Assembly (NCBI RefSeq): GCF_049860565.1
Contig: NZ_CP172056.1
Span: forward strand, 3,720,001-3,784,000
Length of the DNA stretch: 64,000 bases
Direction: 5' to 3'
DNA from: Desulfitobacterium_A nosdiversum
Lineage (GTDB): Bacteria; Bacillota; Desulfitobacteriia; Desulfitobacteriales; Desulfitobacteriaceae
The notes under the pieces are model-generated. The model made no database searches, had not been told where the DNA came from, and saw only the letters and a list, made by a program, of their open reading frames with translations. Shown here in pieces: positions 36,055-44,764 of the stretch. Numbering within the stretch: the stretch's first letter is position 1; each line of letters starts with the position of its first letter. The position numbers were made by a program, and so were the translations under genes.

Positions 36055-37692
36055 TTACATCATGCCGCCCATTCCGCCCATGCCACCCATAGCAGCAGCG
36101 GCAGCAGCACCGTTATCTTTAGAAGGAAGATCAGCGACTAAGCATTCCGTTGTCAAAAGCATCGCTGCAATAGAAGCTGCATTTTGAAGAGCGGAACGTG
36201 TAACTTTAGCAGGATCAACAATACCGGCAGCAATCATGTCCTCATACTGTCCAGTAACAGCGTTGAAACCTACTCCACGGCCTGTTGTCTGTACTTTTTC
36301 AACAACAACAGATCCTTCTTGACCTGCATTGTTTGCGATTTGACGAAGAGGTTCTTCTAAGGCACGGCGAATAATTGCGATACCCGTTTTTTCGTCTCCT
36401 GTTAATTTATTTAATTGCTCAAGAGCTTGAATTGCATCGATTAAGGTAGTACCGCCGCCTGCAACGATACCTTCTTCAACAGCGGCACGAGTTGCAGCAA
36501 GAGCGTCTTCAATCCGAAGTTTTTTCTCTTTCATTTCTGTCTCGGTTGCAGCACCAACTTGGATAACAGCTACGCCGCCGGCAAGTTTAGCCAAACGTTC
36601 TTGGAGTTTTTCACGGTCAAAATCAGAAGTTGTTTCTTCGATTTGCTTTTTGATCGCTTCAACCCGTTTTTGAATATCTTCTGTGCTTCCTGAACCTTCC
36701 ACAATCGTGGTTTCTTCTTTGGTTACGCGGACTTGGCGTGCACGACCGAGCATATCAATTGTGGTATTTTCCAGTTTGAGACCGAGATCTTCAGTAACAA
36801 CTGTACCCCCTGTAAGAACTGCAATATCTTCGAGCATTGCTTTACGGCGGTCTCCGAAGCCAGGAGCTTTAACTCCGACAGCAGTGAAGGTTCCGCGGAG
36901 TTTATTGACAACCAGGGTCGCCATAGCTTCCCCTTCAATATCTTCAGCAATAATTAAGAGTTGGCGTCCTGCTTGAACTACTTTTTCAAGAACAGGAAGA
37001 ATGTCAGCAATAGCACCAATCTTCTTATCCGTGATTAAAATGTAAGGATCATTTAGGACTGCTTCCATCTTATCTGTATCCGTAATCATATAAGCAGAAA
37101 TGTAACCGCGGTCAAATTGCATTCCTTCGACCACTTCAAGTTCGGTTGTCATTCCTTTAGCTTCTTCAACGGTAATGACGCCGTCTTTTCCTACCTTTTC
37201 CATAGCCTCAGCAATTAAGCTGCCAATGGTTTGGTCACCTGCGGAGATGGAAGCAACTTGAGCAATAGCCTCTTTGCTTTCAATGGGCTTAGCATTTCCT
37301 TTAATGTCTTCAACAACTGCAGTTACAGCTTGTTCGATTCCGCGTTTGATACCCATAGGATTAGCGCCGGCAGCTACGTTCTTTAAGCCTTCACGAATAA
37401 TCGCCTGAGCTAATACAGTAGCTGTTGTTGTACCATCACCGGCAACATCATTTGTTTTAGTCGCAACTTCTTTGACAAGTTGAGCTCCCATATTTTCAAA
37501 GGGATCTTCAAGCTCAATGTCACGAGCAATAGTAACACCGTCATTTGTGATGAGCGGAGAACCAAATTTTTTATCGAGTACGACATTACGGCCTTTAGGT
37601 CCTAATGTTACACGAACTGCTTCAGCCAAAGAATTTACACCGCGTTCCAGCGCGTGGCGGGCTTCTTCATTAAAAACGATTTGTTTAGCCAC
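36055..37692 (-). CDS. groL: Chaperonin GroEL (Hsp60)
   Basis: 545-residue chaperonin subunit forming the double-ring folding chamber with GroES. Signatures: TLGPKGRNVVLDKKFG at the N-terminus, GDGTTTATVLAQAI (ATP binding), the AVEEGIVAGGG hinge region and a Gly-Met-rich tail GGMGGMGGMM. Normal length. Second gene of the groES-groEL operon, 53 bases after groES, sharing the CIRCE-controlled promoter. Confidence 0.99.
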   Translation of the reverse strand: MAKQIVFNEEARHALERGVNSLAEAVRVTLGPKGRNVVLDKKFGSPLITNDGVTIARDIELEDPFENMGAQLVKEVATKTNDVAGDGTTTATVLAQAIIREGLKNVAAGANPMGIKRGIEQAVTAVVEDIKGNAKPIESKEAIAQVASISAGDQTIGSLIAEAMEKVGKDGVITVEEAKGMTTELEVVEGMQFDRGYISAYMITDTDKMEAVLNDPYILITDKKIGAIADILPVLEKVVQAGRQLLIIAEDIEGEAMATLVVNKLRGTFTAVGVKAPGFGDRRKAMLEDIAVLTGGTVVTEDLGLKLENTTIDMLGRARQVRVTKEETTIVEGSGSTEDIQKRVEAIKKQIEETTSDFDREKLQERLAKLAGGVAVIQVGAATETEMKEKKLRIEDALAATRAAVEEGIVAGGGTTLIDAIQALEQLNKLTGDEKTGIAIIRRALEEPLRQIANNAGQEGSVVVEKVQTTGRGVGFNAVTGQYEDMIAAGIVDPAKVTRSALQNAASIAAMLLTTECLVADLPSKDNGAAAAAAMGGMGGMGGMM

Positions 37693-37745
37693 TTTTAATA
37701 TCCTCCCAACAATTTAAGTATTGTCATTGACTCAAATATAAGTAA

Positions 37746-38030
37746 TTAACCTACAATTGCTAAAATATCAGTCTCTTTGAGGATCAGATATTCTTCGCCA
37801 TCATACTTAACTTCTGTGCCAGCATATTTTGAATAGATCACGCGGTCGCCGACTTTAACATCAAGTGCAATGCGTTCTCCTTTTTCCATCTTTCCAGGTC
37901 CTACAGCAACGATTTCCCCTTCTTGAGGTTTTTCTTTAGCCGTATCTGGCATAATGATTCCACTTTTAGTTCTTTCTTCAGATGGAAGTGATTTAATAAC
38001 GACACGATCACCCAACGGTTTGATGTTCAT
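37746..38030 (-). CDS. groS: Co-chaperonin GroES (Hsp10)
   Basis: 94-residue lid protein of the GroEL chamber. Contains MNIKPLGDRVVIK at the N-terminus, a mobile loop around EERTKSGIIMPDTAKEKPQ, and GDRVIYSKYAGTEV. The ATG at 38030 has AAGGAGGG upstream; the longer frame would run into the CIRCE operator and is rejected. Confidence 0.98.
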   Translation of the reverse strand: MNIKPLGDRVVIKSLPSEERTKSGIIMPDTAKEKPQEGEIVAVGPGKMEKGERIALDVKVGDRVIYSKYAGTEVKYDGEEYLILKETDILAIVG

Positions 38031-38071
38031 TGAAGAAATTCCCTCCTTAAGATTATTCATCATTTTGTTTG

Positions 38072-38098
38072 TTAGCACTCATTAAATGTGAGTGCTAA
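38072..38098 (-). promoter_or_regulatory. CIRCE operator (HrcA binding site)
   Basis: Perfect TTAGCACTC-N9-GAGTGCTAA inverted repeat, the HrcA repressor site, located between promoter and groES. Implies heat-shock control through HrcA; hrcA itself is not in the window. Confidence 0.98.
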
Positions 38099-38110
38099 CA
38101 TCTAGCTATA

Positions 38111-38139
38111 ATAATATGCAAGTATGAGAACGAAATCAA
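38111..38139 (-). promoter_or_regulatory. Sigma-A promoter of groES-groEL
   Basis: -35 TTGATT (38134-38139), 17-base spacer, -10 TATTAT (38111-38116). Transcription would begin just before the CIRCE element. Confidence 0.8.
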
Positions 38140-38463
38140 ACATTATCAAACCTCGTAATCAAGAAATATCTGCGAATATTTCTTAATACCTCCAGCTATC
38201 TTCCAATTACTCCATTGTTTATATAACGTTCGATTTAGACCCTCCTGCTTGCTCTAAACTTTATATTGACCACGCGAGAAGCATTTTATTCAAATTTTTC
38301 CTATTTTTGCTCTCTCATTCTTAACTTTTTGGGACGCTAATCCATACACTAAATTAGAAATATTAACTTTGGCTGACAAAATCGTAAAACGAAGCGTTGA
38401 GTTCTCCTTCTTGTTCTTCTGAGGTCGTTCCGACGACCCATAAAAGAAAAGGAGAATGATATT

Positions 38464-38715
38464 ATGAGCTTCGGAGTATTCCCGGGAGTGACCTGCAGAC
38501 CTTTTATTCTCGGTTTATTTGACACTTTCCCGATCGGTGCTCAACTGAGAATCGGCATGGATTCCGGATTCTGGATTGGAAACTTTGGCGGTCTGCAAGA
38601 TGGCGTAGCGCTTTTGACTAACGCACAGCTGTTCTCAAATGTTGGAACCCCGATCGATGGTCTCCGTCCTGTAGTTCGGATTCCCATTCGCAATATCACC
38701 TTTGTCAGCCAATAA
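38464..38715 (+). CDS. Small conserved-looking protein of unknown function
   Basis: 83 residues, MSFGVFPGVTCRPFILGLF onward, rich in Gly, Phe and hydrophobic beta residues with no charged clusters and one Cys; ends PVVRIPIRNITFVSQ. A strong AAAGGAG site sits upstream and a textbook terminator follows, so it is a real single-gene unit. Not a membrane protein by helix pattern. I do not recognise the family. It could be a structural or spore-associated protein, but nothing in the sequence proves that. Confidence 0.75.
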   Translation: MSFGVFPGVTCRPFILGLFDTFPIGAQLRIGMDSGFWIGNFGGLQDGVALLTNAQLFSNVGTPIDGLRPVVRIPIRNITFVSQ

Positions 38716-38721
38716 CTACTA

Positions 38722-38753
38722 TCCGGTTAGGAGAACTCCTAACCGGACTTTTT
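38722..38753 (+). terminator. Terminator of the small unknown gene
   Basis: Perfect stem TCCGGTTAGGAG/CTCCTAACCGGA with a tight loop, followed by CTTTTTC, ending seven bases after the stop codon region. Confidence 0.93.
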
Positions 38754-38767
38754 CTATGTATTTCTCT

Positions 38768-38813
38768 AAAAAAGATATCCAATAGCTTTTTATTTAATAA
38801 GCTATTGGATATC
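38768..38813 (-). terminator. Terminator of the NYN-domain gene
   Basis: 15-base perfect stem (GATATCCAATAGCTT and complement) followed in minus-strand sense by TTTTTT. Confidence 0.9.
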
Positions 38814-38855
38814 TTTAGACTTACCTCTAAATTTATTTTCACCTTCAGCTTTATC

Positions 38856-39671
38856 CTATAATCCCAGCTTTAAATACCGTTCTTGCAATTCCTTAACTTT
38901 ATCCCCTAAAACATCTTGAACACGTGGATGTTTTAAATTAAGAAGGTAAATCTTCGTTTTTCCGATTTTCAAACTCGCATCGGGAAATTCATATTGAAGG
39001 AAGATTTGCTCCCTGAGTGCATGGCGAATGAGTTCTTTAACTTGTGGCGTTGTACGCTGAAGTTGTTCAGATAAAGCTAAGCGGGCTTTCGTAGAGGCCA
39101 CATACGCCATATTGAGCTGAAGCTGCGCGAGAATCCGTATTCCTTGTTCAATATCCTGATCAGGCTTAAAATCGACCTCCCGATTCAGAAACTCTTCAAA
39201 GAAACCCTGCTGATCCCCAAACGCTTGCAACCCATGATGTATGCTACCGTTGACACCGATAACCCAAACCTCTTTACCCCATGCCCGAATCTTTCGCGCC
39301 AGCGGCAAAAAGTCCCCATCGCCTGTAAAAAGTAAAAACATATCAAAGGTTGAAGCTCGAGTGATTAAAATTTCTTGCGCCTCGAGAATAAGTTCAACGT
39401 CAGCCGCATTCTTTCTGATCTCAGTATTGGCATAATTGTTCTTTCCAAAAACATGTCGGGTAAATACATTCGTTTTTTCGAAAGAGGTCTGTGTTCTCCA
39501 AAACTCTTCACGGTCAAAGTTTGCATAGAGATAAATTCCCGTGATAGTAAGATTATTGCGTTCTGCATATTTTTGAATGGCTTGCATTAAAATTTCCGGG
39601 GTTAATTCATACCCCTTTCCCGTCAATCCTGTCCAAATATTTTCGTAGTCAACAAAAACTATTGTCCTCAA
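38856..39671 (-). CDS. NYN domain (LabA/DUF88) protein
   Basis: 271 residues. Residues 1-165 form a PIN-like NYN domain with acidic residues expected at the metal site: FVDYENIW at the N-terminus, ADVELILEAQ and FTGDGDFLPLARKIRAWGKEVWVIG. The C-terminal half is helical with a likely winged-helix-type segment. Predicted RNA-binding or ribonuclease function by family. Monocistronic, with its own terminator. Confidence 0.85.
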   Translation of the reverse strand: MRTIVFVDYENIWTGLTGKGYELTPEILMQAIQKYAERNNLTITGIYLYANFDREEFWRTQTSFEKTNVFTRHVFGKNNYANTEIRKNAADVELILEAQEILITRASTFDMFLLFTGDGDFLPLARKIRAWGKEVWVIGVNGSIHHGLQAFGDQQGFFEEFLNREVDFKPDQDIEQGIRILAQLQLNMAYVASTKARLALSEQLQRTTPQVKELIRHALREQIFLQYEFPDASLKIGKTKIYLLNLKHPRVQDVLGDKVKELQERYLKLGL

Positions 39672-39742
39672 GAAAAAATCACCCCGTTTCCGGTTCGCAT
39701 ACTATACTGTATGCACCAATCGGACAGGGGTGACAAGCTGAC

Positions 39743-40246
39743 TTAGGAATTAATTGGAGCAGCGCATTCGCTGGCTTCACCTTTTAAAATTTGTATCCCG
39801 TGAGGCAAAGCCGGTGCAATGGCCTGCCAGCATTCCTTAACCGCTTTAGGAGAACCCGGCATGTTAATGATCAAGGTCCGTTTCCGCAAGGCCGAAGCCG
39901 CTCTGCTTAGCATAGCCTTCGGAGTAACCTTTAGACTTTCATACCGCATAACTTCCGCAATTCCCGGAACCATTCGATCAGCGATCTCTTTCGTTGCTTC
40001 CGGGGTCACATCACGCAAGGAAAAACCTGTTCCTCCCGTTGTAAGAATTAAATCAAGTTTTAAATCATCTGCCCATTCTTTCATCAATTGTGCCAGCAAA
40101 TGTTGTTCATCCGGAAGAACGCGATATTCCACAACTTCTCCGTCAATATCTTTGACCAATTCCTTTAACAATGCTCCCGAGAGATCCTCTCGTTCACCCC
40201 TTGATCCTTTATCACTGGCCGTAATGACACCTACTCTTAACATCAC
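39743..40246 (-). CDS. mogA: Molybdopterin adenylyltransferase (MogA/MoaB)
   Basis: 167 residues, one-domain MogA/MoaB fold adenylating molybdopterin before metal insertion. Signature segments: VITASDKGSRGEREDLSG, LILTTGGTGFSLRDVTPEAT and INMPGSPKAVKECW. Last gene of the moa operon, overlapping the MOSC gene by four bases. MogA and MoaB cannot be separated by sequence alone. Confidence 0.93.
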   Translation of the reverse strand: MMLRVGVITASDKGSRGEREDLSGALLKELVKDIDGEVVEYRVLPDEQHLLAQLMKEWADDLKLDLILTTGGTGFSLRDVTPEATKEIADRMVPGIAEVMRYESLKVTPKAMLSRAASALRKRTLIINMPGSPKAVKECWQAIAPALPHGIQILKGEASECAAPINS

Positions 40247-40677
40247 TCCACCACCTCAATAGAATCTCCGACTTTGACCGGACCCCCTTCAAGGACTTTA
40301 ATAAAGATTCCTTCTTTAGGCATTACGCAATCTCCAGCCTGATAATAAATCGCACACTTCGCATGGCATTCCTTGCCGATTTGAGTTACCTCACCTAACC
40401 CTTGCCCCCCGATTTTAAGCTTGGTTCCAATCGGCAAACTTACAAGATTGATTCCCTCTGTCGTTAAATTCTCAGCAAAATCACCGGGACCAACATCTAA
40501 GCCTTTATCCTGCATTTTTCTAATGCTTTCCATAGCCAGTAAACTCACTTGACGATGCCAATCTCCGCCGTGAGCGTCGCCTTCAATCCCAAATTTAACT
40601 TTTAATAATCCTTCCCCTACATTCTTTTTGCGCATTCCTTTTCGTTCACTCGTACATACAGCAATAATCTTACCCAT
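40243..40677 (-). CDS. MOSC domain protein
   Basis: 144 residues forming a MOSC beta-barrel, a fold found at the C-terminus of molybdenum cofactor sulfurases. Contains GIEGDAHGGDWHRQVSLLA, DFAENLTTEGINL, GKECHAKCAIY with the conserved cysteine. Start at ATG 40677, with AAAGGAG upstream, since the longer frame lacks a site. Such stand-alone MOSC proteins in moa operons probably bind or sulfurate Moco (inference). Confidence 0.9.
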   Translation of the reverse strand: MGKIIAVCTSERKGMRKKNVGEGLLKVKFGIEGDAHGGDWHRQVSLLAMESIRKMQDKGLDVGPGDFAENLTTEGINLVSLPIGTKLKIGGQGLGEVTQIGKECHAKCAIYYQAGDCVMPKEGIFIKVLEGGPVKVGDSIEVVE

Positions 40678-40702
40678 CTTAGCTATCTCCTTTATCTCCA
40701 GT

Positions 40703-41185
40703 TTATTCATGGTTATCCTGACGTACAAAATGTCCGCTTTTGCCGCCCATTTTTTCCATAAGGCGGATATCACCAATGATCATACCTTTATCGATAGCCT
40801 TACACATATCATAGATCGTTAAGGCAGCTGTGCTGACTGCGGTAAGAGCTTCCATCTCCACACCCGTTTTACCGGTAACCTTAACTGATGCTTCTATTTC
40901 TATCGTACCGGGAGGAACTATTTTAAAGTTTAAGACTGCTCCTGTAATCGCAAGAGGATGACACATGGGAATAAGGCTGGACGTCTGTTTCGCTGCCATA
41001 ATTCCTGCGACTTGAGCAACCGCTAATACATCCCCTTTGGCAATTTGACCCTGACGAATCCTCTCTAATGTTTCCGGCTGCATCTCAATCTTTCCTCGAG
41101 CAACGGCAACACGTTGAGTTTCTCCCTTATCACTGACATCAACCATTCGCGCACGGCCTTGCTCATCAAAATGTGTAAGTTCCAT
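40703..41185 (-). CDS. moaC: Cyclic pyranopterin monophosphate synthase
   Basis: 160 residues catalysing the second half of cPMP formation after MoaA. Motifs: THFDEQGRARMVDVSDK, IPMCHPLAIT, VTGKTGVEMEALTAVS and ALTIYDMCKA. ATG at 41185 overlaps the end of moaA, whose final codons supply the GGAGG ribosome site, so the two are probably translationally coupled. Confidence 0.97.
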   Translation of the reverse strand: MELTHFDEQGRARMVDVSDKGETQRVAVARGKIEMQPETLERIRQGQIAKGDVLAVAQVAGIMAAKQTSSLIPMCHPLAITGAVLNFKIVPPGTIEIEASVKVTGKTGVEMEALTAVSTAALTIYDMCKAIDKGMIIGDIRLMEKMGGKSGHFVRQDNHE

Positions 41186-41186
41186 C

Positions 41187-42158
41187 TTATCCTCCAATCT
41201 GAGACATAACTCTGCTTCCCTGCCACGCTTCTTCATTCATATGGTGTTCTACCGGTTTATTCCAAACGGCTTGCATCAACAATTTTCTCAATTCTTCATC
41301 TGAGCTTCCGTTTCGTAAGGCTTCACGCAAATCAAACTCTTTGGGACTGTGCAAACAGGGTCTTAACTTTCCATCGGCCGTTAGCCTTATCCTGTTGCAT
41401 GTATTACAAAAATGCCGGCTTAAGGCGCTGATAAAACCAATACTTCCATTATAGCCTGCTGGAGTCACATATTCCGCGGGTCCGCTTCCAATCTGACCTC
41501 TTTCAAGTTCTAAACCTTGTAACCCTAAGATTTCTTTCATTTCATCAATCGGAACAAATTCACCGCGGCGATCCGAACTAATCCCGATCGGCATAAGTTC
41601 AATAAAGCGAACATGCAAAGGGTGATCCTGCGCAAGTTCCAGAAATTTAGGCAGCTCATGCAGGTTAAAATCACGAACAACAACAACATTGATTTTCACA
41701 GGTTTTAGACCTGCTTCTAATGAACGGAAAATACCCTGAAAAACCTTATTTACGTCTCCACCTCGCGTTAATTCCCGGAACCGTTCAGGATTAAATGTAT
41801 CTAAACTAATATTGACTCGGTTTAATCCTGCAGCTTTTAAAGCATAAGCCATTTCCGGCAGAAACATTCCATTGGTTGTCAGCATCAAGTCTTCTACTCC
41901 GGGGATCTGGGATACTCGGCTAATGAAGTCAATAATTCCTTTTCGGACTAAGGGCTCTCCGCCAGTTAGGCGAAAACGCTTAAACCCGATTTGTGTACTT
42001 ATTCGGATAAGACGGTGAATCTCCTCAAAACTAAGGATTTGTTCATGAGGAATCCACTCCACTCCCGCAGCCGGCATGCAGTATTGACATCGCAAATTGC
42101 AACGATCTGTAACGGATATTCGTAAATATTCAATCTGCCTTTGAAATTGATCCTCCAT
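41187..42158 (-). CDS. moaA: GTP 3',8-cyclase (radical SAM)
   Basis: 323 residues, first enzyme of molybdopterin synthesis. The radical SAM cluster motif is CNLRCQYC (about 18-25) and the GTP-binding C-terminal cluster cysteines lie in CNTCNRIRL and PCLHSP. RLTGGEPLVRKG binds SAM. C-terminal Gly-Gly is present (SQIGG), as required for activity in other MoaA proteins. First gene after the Moco-type riboswitch. Confidence 0.97.
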   Translation of the reverse strand: MEDQFQRQIEYLRISVTDRCNLRCQYCMPAAGVEWIPHEQILSFEEIHRLIRISTQIGFKRFRLTGGEPLVRKGIIDFISRVSQIPGVEDLMLTTNGMFLPEMAYALKAAGLNRVNISLDTFNPERFRELTRGGDVNKVFQGIFRSLEAGLKPVKINVVVVRDFNLHELPKFLELAQDHPLHVRFIELMPIGISSDRRGEFVPIDEMKEILGLQGLELERGQIGSGPAEYVTPAGYNGSIGFISALSRHFCNTCNRIRLTADGKLRPCLHSPKEFDLREALRNGSSDEELRKLLMQAVWNKPVEHHMNEEAWQGSRVMSQIGG

Positions 42159-42191
42159 CTATATCCCTCTTTTCAAAAAACCTGAATACAT

Positions 42192-42221
42192 AAAAACTCC
42201 GCGGTCTGTTTAACCGCGGAG
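42192..42221 (-). terminator. Attenuator hairpin in the moaA leader
   Basis: Perfect nine-base stem (CTCCGCGGT and complement) with a seven-base loop, then TTTTT in minus-strand sense, 35 bases before moaA. Its 5' arm overlaps the CCTC that can pair with the riboswitch GAGG, giving a plausible switch between terminator and antiterminator. Confidence 0.85.
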
Positions 42222-42350
42222 GTATCCCTCGTCGCTAGAACAGACTCCTTTCCAACAGGAGATACTATCGTTTCCAATAATACCCGAGTGTATTAACACT
42301 TGCCTAGTCGCCATAGTTTTCATTAACTTTAGGTTACCTAGTTTCGGAGC
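42222..42350 (-). ncRNA. Candidate molybdenum/tungsten cofactor riboswitch
   Basis: The minus-strand leader runs from CTCCGAAACTAGGTAACC to GAGGGATACCTCCGCGG, with hairpins GTGT/ACAC and CTCC/GGAG between. The 5' CTCCGA-AGG block and the 3' GAGGGA-ACCTCCGC block agree, from memory, with the Moco (or Tuco) RNA motif, and position directly before moaA fits. Covariance-model search would decide. Confidence 0.62.
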
Positions 42351-42510
42351 AAACTATATGTTGTTTGCTTTTTTAATTCGCTAAAAAACCAAATTTTCCT
42401 TCTAATTTCTATAAAAATTACGTTTTTGATTTAAGACAGAAGAAAGCGCTATTTATTCTAAATTAAATCAGATCGTGATATTATAACATCATATCTGAGG
42501 AGGAATGATC

Positions 42511-43320
42511 ATGTCTACAGAAGCCATCCGTTATTCTATCCTAAAGGCTCAAGACCATACGTTCATACAAACAGAGGATCTTATCGTCCCAGAAATTCCT
42601 TTAACCCTCTTTTTTAATGATGAGGAAATTGCTACACTGCTTTGCTCTCCTTCACAGCTTGAAGATTTAGCCTACGGTTTTCTTTTTAGTGAAGGTTTTA
42701 TCCATTCTGCCGCTGATATTCAATGGCTTAAATATGATCCTAAACTCAATATCGTTTGGGCCGAAGGGACTTCCTATCTTGCCTCAAAAGACCTTCTCAA
42801 TAAGCGAACCTTTTCCGCATGCTGCGGCAAAAGCCGTGTCACCCTTAATTTTGCGAATGATAAAGACCGCCTTCAGCGTCAAACCTCAAATGTTCAAATT
42901 TCTCTTGAAGAAGCTTATGGGTACACCCGGTATCTTCAAGACCATTCGCCCTTATTTCAAGCCACTGGCGGAATTCATAGCGGCGGGATAGGCTCGCAAG
43001 GTAAAGTCCTGCTGACCAGCTATGATATCGGCAGACATAATGTATTTGATAAATTAGCAGGAGCCGCTCTTCGTTCCGGAATAAAAACAACGGATCACGT
43101 TGTCTTTTTTAGCGGTCGTATTTCCTCGGAAATTCTTTTAAAACTGGCTAAGATGAATATCCCAGTCTTAATTGCACGCTCAGCACCTACCGAGCTTGCG
43201 TTAAAGTTCGCTCAGGATTTAAATATCACCGTCATTGGTTTTGCCCGCGGAGACAGACTTAACATCTATACTTGTCCTGAGCGAATCCTTTTGCCTTCTC
43301 CCACTCCATCTGAAACTTAA
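42511..43320 (+). CDS. fdhD: Formate dehydrogenase accessory sulfurtransferase
   Basis: 269 residues. FdhD carries sulfur from a cysteine desulfurase to the Mo-bisMGD cofactor of formate dehydrogenase. The Cys pair is in SACCGKSRVTL; TGGIHSGGIG, SYDIGRHNVFDKLAGAAL and FFSGRISSEILLKLA are family blocks. ATG at 42511 chosen (GAGGAGG seven bases upstream) over the one two codons earlier. Convergent with mobA, overlapping it by 62 bases. Confidence 0.95.
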   Translation: MSTEAIRYSILKAQDHTFIQTEDLIVPEIPLTLFFNDEEIATLLCSPSQLEDLAYGFLFSEGFIHSAADIQWLKYDPKLNIVWAEGTSYLASKDLLNKRTFSACCGKSRVTLNFANDKDRLQRQTSNVQISLEEAYGYTRYLQDHSPLFQATGGIHSGGIGSQGKVLLTSYDIGRHNVFDKLAGAALRSGIKTTDHVVFFSGRISSEILLKLAKMNIPVLIARSAPTELALKFAQDLNITVIGFARGDRLNIYTCPERILLPSPTPSET

Positions 43321-43885
43321 CCCATTCCTCCGGGGTATTAACATTGTAGAGTAAGAGCTGCACATTACCAAAGCGTTCTATTTCCGATTCCGATATATAT
43401 CGAACTGAACATTGATCAAAAAAATCGATGGTCTTAAGGATACCCGCCTTAAGGCTTTTTTCTATCTTAGGCAGACAGGAAGAACGTTTATAAAAAGCAT
43501 ACAAGGGGTGAATTCCTCCTGCTGTTTTGGGAGCTACAATGTCATACCTTTCAGTCAAAGAAGCCATAAAATGAATCAAGTCTGGATTAAGAAAAGGAAT
43601 ATCACAAGCAGCAATAAAACAAAACTCCGAGACAGCTTCCTGTAAACAGGCCTGGATACCCCCAAGGGGTCCATGCTCAACATAATGATCTTGTACAACC
43701 CTAACCTTGTATTGGGAATAAAGTTCGGGTGTATTACTGCTAATAAAAACTTCTGAAAAAATCAACTGCAGGATTTCAAGGTTTTTCTCAATAAAAGGCT
43801 TTCCGTTCAACTCCAAGAACGCCTTATTTTTTCCCATTCGTGAACTCTTGCCACCCGCAAGCAGTATTCCAGTAAAGTCTAAAAT
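43259..43885 (-). CDS. mobA: Molybdenum cofactor guanylyltransferase (likely ATT start)
   Basis: 208 residues attaching GMP to molybdopterin. The essential LAGGKSSRMGKNKAFL motif lies partly upstream of the first in-frame ATG (43837), so the true N-terminus must be earlier. In-frame upstream codons include no ATG, GTG or TTG. The best candidate is ATT at 43885, seven bases after a perfect GAGGAGG site. Later motifs are DHYVEHGPLGGIQACL and ACDIPFLNPDLIHF. Feeds bisMGD to formate dehydrogenase. Confidence 0.9.
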   Translation of the reverse strand: MLDFTGILLAGGKSSRMGKNKAFLELNGKPFIEKNLEILQLIFSEVFISSNTPELYSQYKVRVVQDHYVEHGPLGGIQACLQEAVSEFCFIAACDIPFLNPDLIHFMASLTERYDIVAPKTAGGIHPLYAFYKRSSCLPKIEKSLKAGILKTIDFFDQCSVRYISESEIERFGNVQLLLYNVNTPEEWVKFQMEWEKAKGFAQDKYRC

Positions 43886-44050
43886 TATAAAACCTCCTCT
43901 CTGGGAGAATACATCTCTATAAAAAGAATAACCTGTATTTTTACGAAGTGCAATATGACCATGTTATAATGTGCAATGGATGCGAATAATGATTATTCCG
44001 CAATAATAAAATTTGATGATTAAATAAGGAATAGAGGAAGATAGAAATAT

Positions 44051-44683
44051 ATGAAGGAATTTTTACGTGGAGTAATGTATTGTATTGGACTTCTGCTGCT
44101 TGCCTTAGGAATTATCTTAAATACAAAGACGGGTTTGGGAGTGTCTCCAATTATATCCATTCCCTATTGTATTTCCAATATCTTTAAGGTTAATTTGGGT
44201 AACGCAACTCTTGTAATTTATATACTGTGTGTGGTTGGACAGATGATTCTACGCGGCAAGAAATTTCGCTCCTTTGATTTGCTGCAGATTCCCATGAGCA
44301 TTATATTCAGCCAGATCATTAACATTTTTAATAAGATGATAACATTAAACACCGATAGCTTGGCTCTAAAACTTCTTTGGCTTGCTGCTGCAATCCTGCT
44401 GACCGGAATCGGAGTGGCTATTTCGGTGGAAATGAGGTTTGTCCCGAATGCTGCAGATGGTTTTACTCAGGCGTTAAGCAAGCGAATCAGGAAAGGCCTG
44501 GGACTTTCCAAAAACATTTTTGATATCTCCTGCGTTCTTATTACTGTATTTATTGGTGTGTTATTTGCCGGGAAAATCGTTGGAATCGGGCTAGGAACCC
44601 TAGCCGCTGTTATTGGTGTAGGACGTTCCATTGCCCTATTTAACCTGTTTTTTAAAAAGAAAATGGTGGCACTTGCAAGTTAG
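44051..44683 (+). CDS. YczE/YitT-like membrane protein (DUF6198)
   Basis: 210 residues with five to six membrane helices, resembling YczE/DUF6198 proteins. Conserved-looking N-terminal block YCIGLLLLALGIILNTKTGLG and VSPIISIPYCIS, then FVPNAADGFTQALSKRI. Function unknown; some relatives are linked to transport or peptide antibiotic production. Monocistronic and convergent with the formate dehydrogenase operon. Confidence 0.75.
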   Translation: MKEFLRGVMYCIGLLLLALGIILNTKTGLGVSPIISIPYCISNIFKVNLGNATLVIYILCVVGQMILRGKKFRSFDLLQIPMSIIFSQIINIFNKMITLNTDSLALKLLWLAAAILLTGIGVAISVEMRFVPNAADGFTQALSKRIRKGLGLSKNIFDISCVLITVFIGVLFAGKIVGIGLGTLAAVIGVGRSIALFNLFFKKKMVALAS

Positions 44684-44700
44684 AAAGAACCATTTGAAAA

Positions 44701-44734
44701 AGGGGAAGAACAGAATTGTTACTGTTCTTCCCCT
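44701..44734 (-). terminator. Terminator of the formate dehydrogenase operon
   Basis: 13-base perfect stem, AGGGGAAGAACAG and complement, followed by TTTTTC in minus-strand sense. It also ends the convergent gene on plus, though the T-tract is weak in that direction. Confidence 0.88.
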
Positions 44735-44764
44735 CTAAATTTAGTCATCTTTTGTCCAAAACCT

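Noticed and set aside
37746..38078. Longer groES start
   Set aside because: It would translate through the CIRCE operator; the ATG at 38030 has a perfect ribosome site and usual N-terminus.
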